64,000 nucleotides of DNA from positions 717,360-781,359 of the forward strand of contig NMRB01000028.1 of the NCBI GenBank assembly GCA_002633025.1, written 5' to 3'. The DNA comes from Notospermus geniculatus. Its lineage: Eukaryota > Nemertea > Pilidiophora > Heteronemertea > Lineidae. The notes under the pieces are model-generated. The model saw nothing but the letters and a program-made list of their open reading frames with translations, made no database searches and was not told the origin of the DNA. This document shows, piece after piece, positions 1 through 9,663 of this stretch. Both the position numbers and the translations under genes were made by a program. Position 1 is the first letter of the stretch, and every line of letters starts with the position of its first letter.

Positions 1-416
1 TACCCTGGGTAGGATGACGTCTTCGGAAGTGTTCTCATGGGTTTGTCTGAGAAGGAACATTCTGAAAAACCAGTGACCCGACGGGCTCTTCGTGTAGAAA
101 CACCGCTAAGAACAAGACTGGGACACGAAATCTCAAACACGCAGATGTTTGCTATAAAGCTAGCCAGCGATATAATGATCTATCATCTTGCAATTCACCT
201 GCGTCATTCTACACAAATGAGTTGTTTCTGCAGATTTATCACTGGTCCTGAAAAAGGAACAAGAGAAATGGCGACTAATTTTCACCTTGTTTATGAGACC
301 TAGGCCGATGACAGTCAGAAAACTAATAATTTTTACCAACTTAAAAGTGGCACTTCTGCCCTCAAATTCTGCTCGTGATTTAGAGGACGAGAAATGATAG
401 GCCTGTAACAGTAAAG

Positions 417-568
417 AATGTCCCCCCTGTAAAAGAGTCCGCTTCTATTGTTCAGTGATGGATGAAGGTGCAGTGCTATAGAAACCAATCGGCAGCGATT
501 ACAATGTACGGACAATAGGATCTTGTTCCTAACACAGTTTATCCTGGGGACATTGTTTCCTTTCACGA
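417..568. mobile_element. Short non-autonomous element, GAATGTCCCC family, copy 1
   Basis: This segment begins GAATGTCCCCCCTGTAAAA and ends with CCTGGGGACATTGTTTCC, so its ends are roughly inverted (GAATGTCCCC against GGGGACATT). A second copy with the same order of blocks (CTATTGTT, then ATAGAAA-CCAATC, then GGATCTTTTGTTCC-like sequence) lies at 4514-4668, and a more decayed relative may lie at 6541-6740. There is no coding capacity. I infer a MITE-like DNA element; the superfamily is not determinable from what is visible. Confidence 0.5.
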
Positions 569-798
569 TGAGTTGTTTGCCGATTCTGCCTCTTCGGTAA
601 TTTGATTTGAAAATCTATTTCAGTGAAGTTCTGGCGTTCAAATCTCTCCCCAGGGAATTTCAAGAACTTCTGACGAACACGATCCGAGCAAACGACCATC
701 TTTCCATCTATCGACCCTTGGCCAAATCAAAACTTCGAGCATTGCACGTAAACAATGAAATCAAAGCGTCAAAAACACTTTTAAATCGTCGACAATAA

Positions 799-1089
799 TT
801 ATTTATTCAAAGCATCTCAGTCTCCATAAAATATTCAATAAATACGATAAATTAGAAAGCTGCATGACAATACAAATATGTAAATTCTAACAAAGGGTCC
901 GGAGGAATAGTTGATACCAGGTACCAGGGTACATGATGGAAGCCTAGTTTCGTGACCTTCCTTTCCGTTCCACGATGGCGTTCGGAATGTTTTATTTTAC
1001 TGCTGATTTTAGGTCTTGTTCGGGAGGAATTCGTTTGACGACCAAACGTCTGCTCTGCTTCATGAAATGACATACGTAACATTTGATAT
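799..1089 (-). other. Probable 3' UTR and poly(A) signal of the ASB-like gene
   Basis: On the minus strand the stretch after the ASB-like stop codon runs into an AATAAA poly(A) signal (complement of TTTATT near 802-808). Nothing else of note is seen here. The assignment as 3' UTR rests only on position and the hexamer. Confidence 0.4.
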
Positions 1090-2241
1090 TCACAAGTGTT
1101 TAAGTCCAGTTTGACTACTTGTCCGTTCGTACGGGTCACACCAATCGTTGAAGGACAAGTGCTTTTTCAGTGACTTTGGTAATGGTAGTTTTCCGATGTT
1201 TACATCTGAGCAGCCATGATGTTTGAGCGAGAGATTCTGACGAATTTTTATGCGGCAGATGTCGGATAAACTCGATGGTTTCCGGACGGTATCAAGCAAC
1301 ATTTTACATGTCGCTCTCTCCTTCAGAGCTGTTTCAATCTCGTCCCTATGACCTGTAGCAATCATGCAATCAATCATCTCCTCGTCGTGTCGCTGGCAAA
1401 CCATCTTTGCAAGCTCCAAAATTGCTTGACCTTTCAAAATGAGGCAGAATAATTTCACAAGCCGCTTCCTGGGTTCGTTATCTTGGTAATCACGACTTTT
1501 CGACACAGTTGTTGAAAAATTAGAAGGAAGAGTGCAGCCATTTTTGCAGAGTCTTTCTATACAGACCGAGAGTGTCAACAGATCTGTGTAAATGCAGCCG
1601 TTCTTTTGGGGTTGTGTCACTGTAATAACGGCTTTTTCTAGAATTTGACAGCACCGCTTATGAGCCCTCACCTCCGTACAAATCTCACTCCCGTTGTGGA
1701 GCAGCGTGAACGAGATGTGAAGCAAACCTCGCGAGATGTACTTCGCAAAATAGTCTTGCGCGAAATCTTTGTATTCGTTCACATTGTTCACGACGACGAC
1801 AGGGGAGCTGAAATCTTCGTTCTCATTTTTCGATGACGTAGAAGGCGTTTTTATCACAGATGATGAATACGTCATCGAAACTGGAGCAAATTCTGCTGAG
1901 GTCTCGGAGAGGATTTTTACAGCTAGTGCCAAGGGAGAAAAGAAATCAGCAAAGCCATTGCAATCTGCATCGAAGCGAAGCAGAAGTCTCACTAAATCAA
2001 TGCGACAGTTTATAACCGCCAGGTGTAATGCTGTGAATCCTTCGTTGTCGGCAATATTTGGATCAGCACCACTGCACAGCAACTTCTCCACCACGTGTGA
2101 ACGCCCCCTGGCGACGGCTCTATGAAGCACCGTTCGACCAGCTCTGTCCTTGATGTTGATGCCATCCGGGCCACCGTAGATGCATGGTGTCACGTGGTCG
2201 GTACAACCTATCTCTGGGCCAATCACACAGTAGCTGCTCAT
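1090..2241 (-). CDS. Ankyrin-repeat and SOCS-box (ASB-like) protein, 3' exon
   Basis: A 383-residue open frame. Residues about 26-60 and 61-93 are two clear ankyrin repeats (GRTVLHRAVARGRSHVVEKLL and GFTALHLAVINCRIDLVRLLL). The middle is unassigned. Residues about 322-364 form a SOCS box: an elongin-BC box (SLSDICRIKIRQNL) followed by a CUL5-type box (LPLPKSLKKHL). Proteins of this architecture are substrate receptors of elongin B/C-CUL5-RBX2 ubiquitin ligases; the substrate cannot be predicted. A good splice acceptor (TTATTCCAG) puts the exon start at 2281, and the frame stays open from there to the Met at 2241, so the true start may lie in an upstream exon that I did not find. Two ankyrin repeats is few for the ASB family, which also suggests missing N-terminal sequence. 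Family assignment is firm; orthology to a particular ASB is not. Confidence 0.85.
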   Translation of the reverse strand: MSSYCVIGPEIGCTDHVTPCIYGGPDGINIKDRAGRTVLHRAVARGRSHVVEKLLCSGADPNIADNEGFTALHLAVINCRIDLVRLLLRFDADCNGFADFFSPLALAVKILSETSAEFAPVSMTYSSSVIKTPSTSSKNENEDFSSPVVVVNNVNEYKDFAQDYFAKYISRGLLHISFTLLHNGSEICTEVRAHKRCCQILEKAVITVTQPQKNGCIYTDLLTLSVCIERLCKNGCTLPSNFSTTVSKSRDYQDNEPRKRLVKLFCLILKGQAILELAKMVCQRHDEEMIDCMIATGHRDEIETALKERATCKMLLDTVRKPSSLSDICRIKIRQNLSLKHHGCSDVNIGKLPLPKSLKKHLSFNDWCDPYERTSSQTGLKHL

Positions 2242-2283
2242 GGTGATATGGCGTCTCTGTGTCTGGCTCTGTGTTTTCTTCCT

Positions 2284-4513
2284 GGAATAAGAAAAATGTT
2301 GAATGAAGATACGAAAGCTTGAGTTAGGTTACGTGTCGCGAAATTGGTGGATCAAGCAGCGCATAGGTATTAGAGAACATGGAGTCTGGGTCAATGGACC
2401 CGTGCGTAGACTGGTTCCCGTGCAGAACGGCAAAGACGGGAACCAGCCTATGCATTTAATGCACAGGAAAGCACTGAGTTCAGTCACCACTCTCCACCAC
2501 CAGGAATCAATAAATTCGGAAAATAAAAAGGTACCGTCGGCATCCAGGCGGTGGAGAGCGACGTCTGTTAGTCCATACTTTCCTTGTCCACAATCCACGA
2601 TCCATCGATCGAGACGCCATGTTTTTCCCAAACCCAACAAATCGGTTTCAGTGAAACATTTCGATGCTTTGATGGACTTTTTACCAATCAGTGCTAATTT
2701 GTTTTTTTTGCCCGTCGAGTGGAACCGAAAATCTACTTCTTCAGTGAAGCAGCAAGGTTATTACGCGTAAAAGCTTCTTTAGCTGGGCAGAGCTTGCAAG
2801 CCTCATCATGCATGAACGTCCCCCAGAGGGCGATTTGTTTATGTAAAGGAATGGAAGGAAGAAAAACGTTATCAAGAAGAAATCGTACCTGCGTCGGTTC
2901 AAAATTTTCGAAAGAGTGACCGTAATAATACGGCGTCGATGAAACGTCCAGGACCTCGATGTCAGGCGCAAATCTCTGTTGATGTCGAAAGGTTTTAAAT
3001 CCTGGCGTCCTACAATAAACATTCCGAATCGTTCCGATGGCTTCACGTTTCTATTTCAGTTCTAATATCGGTCCAGTTTGTTGATTATTGCACCATTTCA
3101 CGAGTCAAACGTCGATATTCCTCAGTAGTGACTCGCGGAAACACGGAGATCAAAACCGAAAGTAGACCAACAACTCTGCTTTCCCCTGGAATTCGAATCG
3201 CTGACCTCCCTCCCTCACACAAGCCAGGCTCCTGTTCAAGAAATAATAATAATTCCGTACTGCTTCGCGAATTTATAGGCCTACTGCGGTTTAAAACAAG
3301 AAAGGGCACAAGTTTTGACCTGGCCTTGGCGTGTCCCAGAACGCCGGCGGGCCTAAACAAAACCCTGGCACGGTGTTTTGCAAGAGGTGTTGTCCCTATG
3401 TACAAGCTGTGGGTTCTCGCCTGGGCAGGGGGCCACGATTATCAGGTCATTAAAGAACACGAAGGTGTTATCAATGGCTTGTGTACACAAAGAGTTGACA
3501 AAGCACCCCATAGTGAGTTAAATAGTTAGTCATTAGTACCCTCACTAAAACTTTGCCCACTGGGCCTAGTTTCCATGAAGTTTGCCATTGCACAATATGA
3601 GAGGGTTATTTTTTCAGAATAAAATGTCGGCGTACATGTGCATGACTGTAGAGCTTCGTGCTTTAAATGTGTACGAGACCGTCTGCACATCCATTCATAA
3701 ATGTCAGGCCAGTGTGTAAATCATTGGTCATTATTGTTGATCGGATTCACGGAATCAGTGATTTGAAATGAAGACATTAAGCCTAGGCCTAGTTTATATC
3801 ATAGGCTATCGTCGAAGCCGTCAAGTGGGAATGACCGACAATCTCGACTCGAGAGATCTAGGACATTGCTCTCGATTGAAGGAATTGGGCTTTTGATAAG
3901 GAATAGATCTATCATAGAAAGACACCACTTCCTTGGTGATCAAGTGGTCATATCGGCGTGAACGGGCCTACAACTCACGCGGCCAACCATTTTGCGATGC
4001 CCCGCAACCGATGACGGGGCAATTTTGCTTTCATCATGAGCATGGATTCAGTTCTATACGATCTGTAACAAGGCGTCCATCTCTACGGCACCACAACCTT
4101 CCTGCTACACCAATTCACCTCTCCACGTTTCCTCCGCCGAGAGGTCCCAGATCCTCTCTGACAGGATAGCTGAATAATTGATGTGGTGTAATATGGGGTA
4201 AAGGGATGTCGCCGTGTCGAAGCAAGAGAGACATATCCTTGCCTCCCACGGCACATGGAAAAGTGCACTATCTAAAAGATAGCCGTGACATGAGTGAGGT
4301 CACACGGACTTAGGCTACATCTCACAGCAAAATTGATCTCACAGGCAGGGAATACATATTGTGTTGAGATCGGTAGCGTCTGTCATCTAAATCACGTGAC
4401 GATCCGAAAGAAATGGCGTTGATTGTTGGAAAGCCACTGATTGCTATTTTGTTGACCAGTCAACGCGTTAGAAGTGACGACCACGTGATTATGGACGACA
4501 GGTGTAACGGTAC
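2284..4513. other. Non-coding stretch upstream of the ASB-like gene
   Basis: No open frame here shows a recognisable domain. The first part probably holds the intron or upstream part of the ASB-like gene. A short hairpin (2407-2450) is listed separately. Around 3180-3270 a sequence on the minus strand resembles a tRNA B-box followed by a short trinucleotide run and may be SINE debris, but it is too weak to call. Confidence 0.4.
2407..2450. mobile_element. Short hairpin element, TAGACTGGT family
   Basis: TAGACTGGTTCCCGT at 2407-2421 is nearly the reverse complement of ACGGGAACCAGCCTA at 2436-2450, leaving a 14-base loop. The same terminal motif (TAG-CTGGT-CCC) flanks similar hairpins at 5208-5270 and 32794-32872, so this is a dispersed family of tiny foldback elements and not a chance palindrome. 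Confidence 0.55.
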
Positions 4514-4668
4514 AGAGTGTCCCCCTGTAAAAAGTGTCCACTTCTATTGTTGAATGACGGAATAAGCGGCATGACTATAGAAAACCAATCCCCAGAGATT
4601 AGAATGTAACAATAAAGGATCTTTTGTTCCTGGGACAGTTTTTCCTGGGGACATTCTTTCCCTTTACA
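4514..4668. mobile_element. Short non-autonomous element, GAATGTCCCC family, copy 2
   Basis: This copy shares its block order with 417-568: a GTGTCCCCCTGTAAAA start, a CTATTGTT block, an ATAGAAAACCAATC block, and a CCTGGGGACATTC end. It is better preserved at the right end, where CTTTCCCTTTAC follows. It is non-coding. Confidence 0.5.
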
Positions 4669-5207
4669 CCGGCGCTACAGATTTAATCCTAGCGGTGAAA
4701 TCTGCAACCAATCTAACACTGACTTCAAGTGAAAGAATGTCGTGTTTCCATTCCTGAATAATGCACCTTGAGTCACAATCCGATCAGGGGAATTACGACC
4801 ACTTCTCGTCTGATTCGAGAAGTTTTTGCCCATTAAGAAGCTTTTGCACCAGAATGCCAAACGCGACCGCCAAGGTCAACAACAGCAGAGGCAGTTTCTT
4901 TTTCAATTTGCGAACCCTGAATTATGCACGACTGCATGGTGGCTTGCTCAGCAACCCGAGGTTTTACCGCATAGTTACGGTTGTAAACGACTGCGTCATC
5001 AGTGTGGTCGATCTGACGACGATGTCGATGGTTGTGACGTTACCAAAGTCGGGTTCTACGTCATCAAATTGGGGGTTCTCTTCTGGTGGGCTAAGATCTG
5101 GTTTATACTCGATCTGATCCTGTTTTTAAATCGTGCTGAAATTTACATTCGATTACACCTCGTACGATGGCGAAATAGGATGAAGTGTGAACCAAGCCTT
5201 ATATAGT

Positions 5208-5270
5208 GTTAGGCTGGTTCCCGGTCCCAACATTGCTCAATGACATGTTGGGACCGGGTACCAGTCTAAC
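5208..5270. mobile_element. Short hairpin element, TAGACTGGT family
   Basis: Left arm 5208-5232 and right arm 5246-5270 pair over about 25 bases with few mismatches (GGTCCCAACA against TGTTGGGACC), with a 13-base loop. The termini match the elements at 2407-2450 and 32794-32872. Confidence 0.6.
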
Positions 5271-5274
5271 ATAC

Positions 5275-7470
5275 TGTACATTCTTCACTGCCATATCAAA
5301 ATGGCCGCTCAAAAGAACTCAAACTGACCAGATTTTGTACTAGACAACTTTCGTTTGACTTTGAAATTCAAAGTACATGTAAGCAATGATCAAGGCCAAA
5401 GGTTTACCATCAAACGCAGGTGATCTTTCCCTGCCCTACCTTCCGGAGGTCACATCACGAATAGACGACAAATCGGATGTGACCATACAAATCCAGCGAC
5501 AAGGTATTCGGATGAAACGCAATGATTTAGGCCGATTTCTCATCTTTAACAGGCTGTTTCATGGAGAAAAGAGGCAGATATGGCATTATTGGCACGATTT
5601 ATAGTTTGATCTGTACCCTTAAGAAAATATCTTAGGCGGGTTAATGTGGCAACCGACGGCTTGAGAATGTCTGAAAGTTATAAGAATCTTTATCTCTCGT
5701 CGTATATAGACAACACCAATCAGGGTGATTCGGCAGACCAGTCACGAGTCATTTCCCAGCTGCTGCCCGAAAGGTTTTGACGGCGTCTCAGCCGCTGTTG
5801 GTGTAAACAGACCGAGAGATTATTGTCAATATGATTATCTATATACATATGCACTTCATCGAGAAACTGATTGCAATACATCATCTTTGAGGCCAGACCA
5901 CCGGGGTCTATCATTGTCAGGCAGACCAGGGTATCATCTGACAGAATGGGGCCTGGCTTTGTATTCCCGAAGAGGTTTTCCGAAGGCAGGCACCGCCATC
6001 AAGGACTCCTCGTGCAAACAGACACCAGACACTTAGACAATCCATTTAGTCAAACAAAGCAGACCAATTATACACGTGGGGAATAAAGCCGAGGAGGGAA
6101 ATAGTGTAAACTGAGGAACATGATATCTCAGGTGGATTCAGGGTCCTTGGGGTTTGCCGAGCTCTTAAGTGGAGAAACCCGAGGGAAGATCCACCGTGGG
6201 TTAAAAAAACATTGTCTTTAGCTTTGTTCTCGGTGTTTGTTAACTTCTTCGTGATGGGCGATAACAAACTTTATCCCCAGCTGGAAAACATCAGTTTATT
6301 ATTTATTATCACCCCATAAAGTCAGCCCTCCCAGACGCTGATAGGCCAGCCTTGGCCCTCTGTGGACTGGACAAATGACGTGAAATCAGCAACAGACCGG
6401 TCCGCAATTATAACACTGGCTATTGCATTGGTTATTTAAAAGCAATAGCGTCACACCACATGCATATGGATGGGAACAAATGTAAATATCAATTTTTAAT
6501 GGGAAATATGTGGTCTCTGCATACAGACAGGTGTAATGACTGAGAATGTCTCCCATATGACAGTGTCCGCTTTATTATTTGGCAGACACTCAAGAAAAAC
6601 GGCGAGATGTGTTTATCAGTGCCTCCCTGTTGTCACATCGCCGCTTATGCCGCCAATCTTGGNGGGGGGGGGGCAATGAAAAATGTTACATCCGCAATAT
6701 AAAGGCCGGCATCATAGAATCGAATGTCCCCCCTCCCATCAGGGTACCCCTCAGTTGGACTCTGGAGTGACCAAGACCTTCCCACGACGAACAACATACA
6801 GATACAGGCGGACATCATCACGAAGGGCATTCTATCACACAGGGTTAGCGTATATTTCAGGATACATGTATTTTCTGACCCTTCTATGACATTCCTTTAG
6901 GAAAGATCCAATGTGTGGGTTAGTTGACAAAAGACAGGATATCTGTAAGAATTCACAAGGCAAAAAACTCCTCCAGAGAAAACCAGCTTCACGCCGACAT
7001 TACAGGAGATGAATGGTAACAATAACTCGTTGTCAAACAAAGGATTAGGTCTCACTGCACAGTGTGGGAAGATTTCTAATTTGTTCCTCTCCCAGGAAAA
7101 ACAGATTCCTTTGATACGAATGGTAAATGTCTCAATGAGAGTGATTTCAACCCACGGTATTTCGGGTATCTACTCGAGATATTTACGTCCTGATGGATTT
7201 CCTTTGTCAGGCAAATTCGCCCCTTAAGTGGAAAATGTGGTTCGAATCAGGTGTCGTAGAAGTGTTTATGGATGATCAATTTGTGCCTGATGAATGGACC
7301 GGTTTTGTCGGACAATTAGGAAAGTTTATGTAAAGAATCAAAGGCTCCCATTTCCTGGAGAAAAATCTCAACGTGCGAAGGATTATTTACCGACATAATG
7401 AGGGTACTTCGACCCGTTCGTGCTGAATACGTGTTGTAAGATCTGTCATCATTTATGGAAATACGGCGGC
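5275..7470. other. Non-coding stretch with one ambiguous base
   Basis: No supported gene. A G-homopolymer with an N at 6663 marks a sequencing weak spot. Between about 6541 and 6740 there is debris resembling the GAATGTCCCC element family. I see no conserved coding signature in any frame. Confidence 0.35.
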
Positions 7471-7799
7471 TAATTCATACTTCCTTGCCAAGGGAACGGA
7501 AAATGCTTTTTGTGGAACCAGCGTTGGTGGAACAGATAATGCTTGTTTGGAACCAGCATGGTGGAACGGATAATGCTTTGTGTGGAACCAGCGTGGTGGA
7601 ACGGTAATGCTTTGTTTGGAACCAGCATGGTGGAACAGATAATGCTTTGTGTGGAACCAGCGTGGTGGAACGGTAATGCTTTGTTTGAAACCAGCGTGGT
7701 GGAACGGACAATGCTTTGTTTGATCCAGCGTGGTGGAACGAATTATGCTTTGTTTGGAGCGTGGCTGGCAATAATTGCTTGGTCGGCGAGGAAGTATTT
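7471..7799. mobile_element. Palindromic MITE with internally expanded tandem array
   Basis: The ends are inverted: ATTCATACTTCC at about 7473 and GGAAGTAT near 7790-7798, with GGTCGGCGAGG just inside the right end. These match four other copies in the window (33446-33566, 35671-35794, 35853-35973, 60749-60869). In those the centre is a single AATGCTTTGTTTGGAACCAG block. Here that block is repeated about seven times in units of roughly 35 bases (about 7503-7760), alternating between CAGCATGG and CAGCGTGG versions. The repeat gives long periodic open frames on both strands, which are not genes. Confidence 0.75.
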
Positions 7800-8779
7800 G
7801 CTGACTCATTCGAAGGGGAGGGGTGATGTTGTCCAGCAGGGGATTTCTGCCTGCGATTTCTGTCCAGACAATGACCAAGGATTATGACGAGGACATGTCC
7901 ACTGCGCCGAACCCGATTGCTGTATTGATTACCATTGATTATCATAAGGGAATTCACCAGGAAACGGGTTCTAAGGACACTGGATTCCTCTTTACGAAAG
8001 GATTTCCTGCAGTTGAGGTCCCACAAGCAGACAGTTTTGTGTGGATATCACTGAATCACCTGCCAAAAAAGCAATGCATCAGAGTGATTCTACCTTTAGG
8101 TCCGTCTTCAAGAGTTTGACCGAACAATGTAAAAATGTTCATTTGCTTGCCTTGACAGCGCAAGTGGACGCATCCGGCAGAAGCAAATCGCACTTCCGTT
8201 TTACATTTGCAAATAGGACGTCATTTAGCACACGAGAGATGACCAAAATGCAAAATACCCGAGTTCTTTCTCATTAGCGTAGAGTAGATATCCTACAACC
8301 ACCCAAAGACAGATTGTCACCTTTCGACCAATGCTGTCCACGGTTACAGCAAAAGGTCACTCAAAGCCATTCGATTCACTTTGTTTTGGCCAATCACAGA
8401 CAACTCAAAAGAAGTCCTGCGCAATAAACGAGAGCCTTATCTGTCACGTATGATCTGAAACTGAACTCGCCAAATCCCGGGTGACAGCCGTGCTGCCCCG
8501 CTGAGCCTGATCGATCTGGACTTGATCTCACCAAAATTCACACATTTTTTTTACTTGTAACGCGTGATCGGGAGTAAAAAGTACATCGGTTACTAAATAC
8601 ATCATCAGTTGATGAAGATTGCCTGTGAATTTCATCATAAAAACCAAGATTAAATCTACAAGAGGTGCGTCGTATTGACACGCAAATGAAGATCACTGTT
8701 GTCATCGATTCTCATACGGTACATCATCAGCAGGAGGTCAAAATACCAGATACTCTACGTCGCGCGAGACTCGCTCTTC
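7800..8779. other. Non-coding stretch between the tandem MITE and a promoter-like region
   Basis: No recognisable gene, RNA or repeat family member was found. Open frames of up to about 100 codons occur but lack domain similarity and plausible splice context. Confidence 0.35.
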
Positions 8780-9045
8780 GCCAATCAGGGAGCAACACTA
8801 AATGACGTCACAGCAACCTCCTCTCATCAGGCTGCGGCTCAAACCAAAACAAACACATGTCCCTAGAATCGACTAAATCACAACGAGACGCAGAGCAACG
8901 ATTTTCTGTTTGGACTTGTGATTATTCCCTTGGAGAGAATCCTTTCCATCAACCGTTTGGCTCGTCTGCAATATTGGTGTGTTGTTTTGAATCAAATTGA
9001 AATCGTCTGCCGCTCATCAACGGAGTAGATGGTCAATATAAAAGT
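8780..9045 (+). promoter_or_regulatory. Promoter-like region with CCAAT, CRE and TATA box
   Basis: A CCAAT motif at about 8781, a perfect cAMP-response element TGACGTCA at 8803-8810, and a TATA box AATATAAAAG at 9035-9044 lie in plausible order. A possible 5' splice site CAG|GTGAAC occurs at about 9660, so a first exon of about 9065-9659 is conceivable. No gene body could be connected to it. One speculative possibility is a first exon of the plus-strand PTH-receptor-like gene 24 kb downstream, which lacks its signal-peptide exon. Confidence 0.35.
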
Positions 9046-9663
9046 TGGAATTAGTTCCGGAACTGGCATATCGAGTTCTCTCGCGTGCGGATCTGGACAA
9101 GCGTCGTTTTGACCTGTGCGAATTCAATCAACGAATTCTACCGAAGTGTAGTTAAATTTCGAAATTGGAGATCAGCAATCAAGGAATTTTTGTCGATGTT
9201 TTAGTGGTAACAGACTCTATATATTGCTGATGTGAACAGTAGTGCGAATTTTATGCCAACTTGTTCGATGTTTCGTTCGATGTGAATGTAATTGTCATCC
9301 ATTGAATCAAGACAGGAGTGCTGATCTTTGCGTGAGGAATCGTTCCTTCATTTTTACCCGCTACTTTCCCATCCGAGACGTTTTCATCGGAGTATCATTT
9401 TCACATTTCTTAGTTCCAAGAAAACTGGAGAAGCAAGAAAGAAACTTCATTTTTTTCTCGACGTGGTACCATATCATGACATTCTTTCTTCCATTATAGA
9501 AGGTTATTGTTGCCTTTTTTGTTACCGCTCCCCGGGGAGGGAAACAACGGCCAAACTCTCGTCTACTTTTAGTGGTGTAGACTGCGTTCTTTTTCTGCTT
9601 AGACTTGTGCAAATCGTGAAAAGGAGACTAGACTTGCTCCAGGAAGGAAAATATCACAGGTGA

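Noticed and set aside
7453-8026. Long periodic open frames of 114-183 codons on both strands
   Set aside because: They are translations of the 35-base tandem array in the MITE at 7471-7799; the periodic peptide is a by-product of the DNA repeat.
9242-9663. Overlapping frames (85 and 111 codons) downstream of the TATA box
   Set aside because: No domain, no start-codon context and no splice-linked continuation; probably leader or non-coding sequence.
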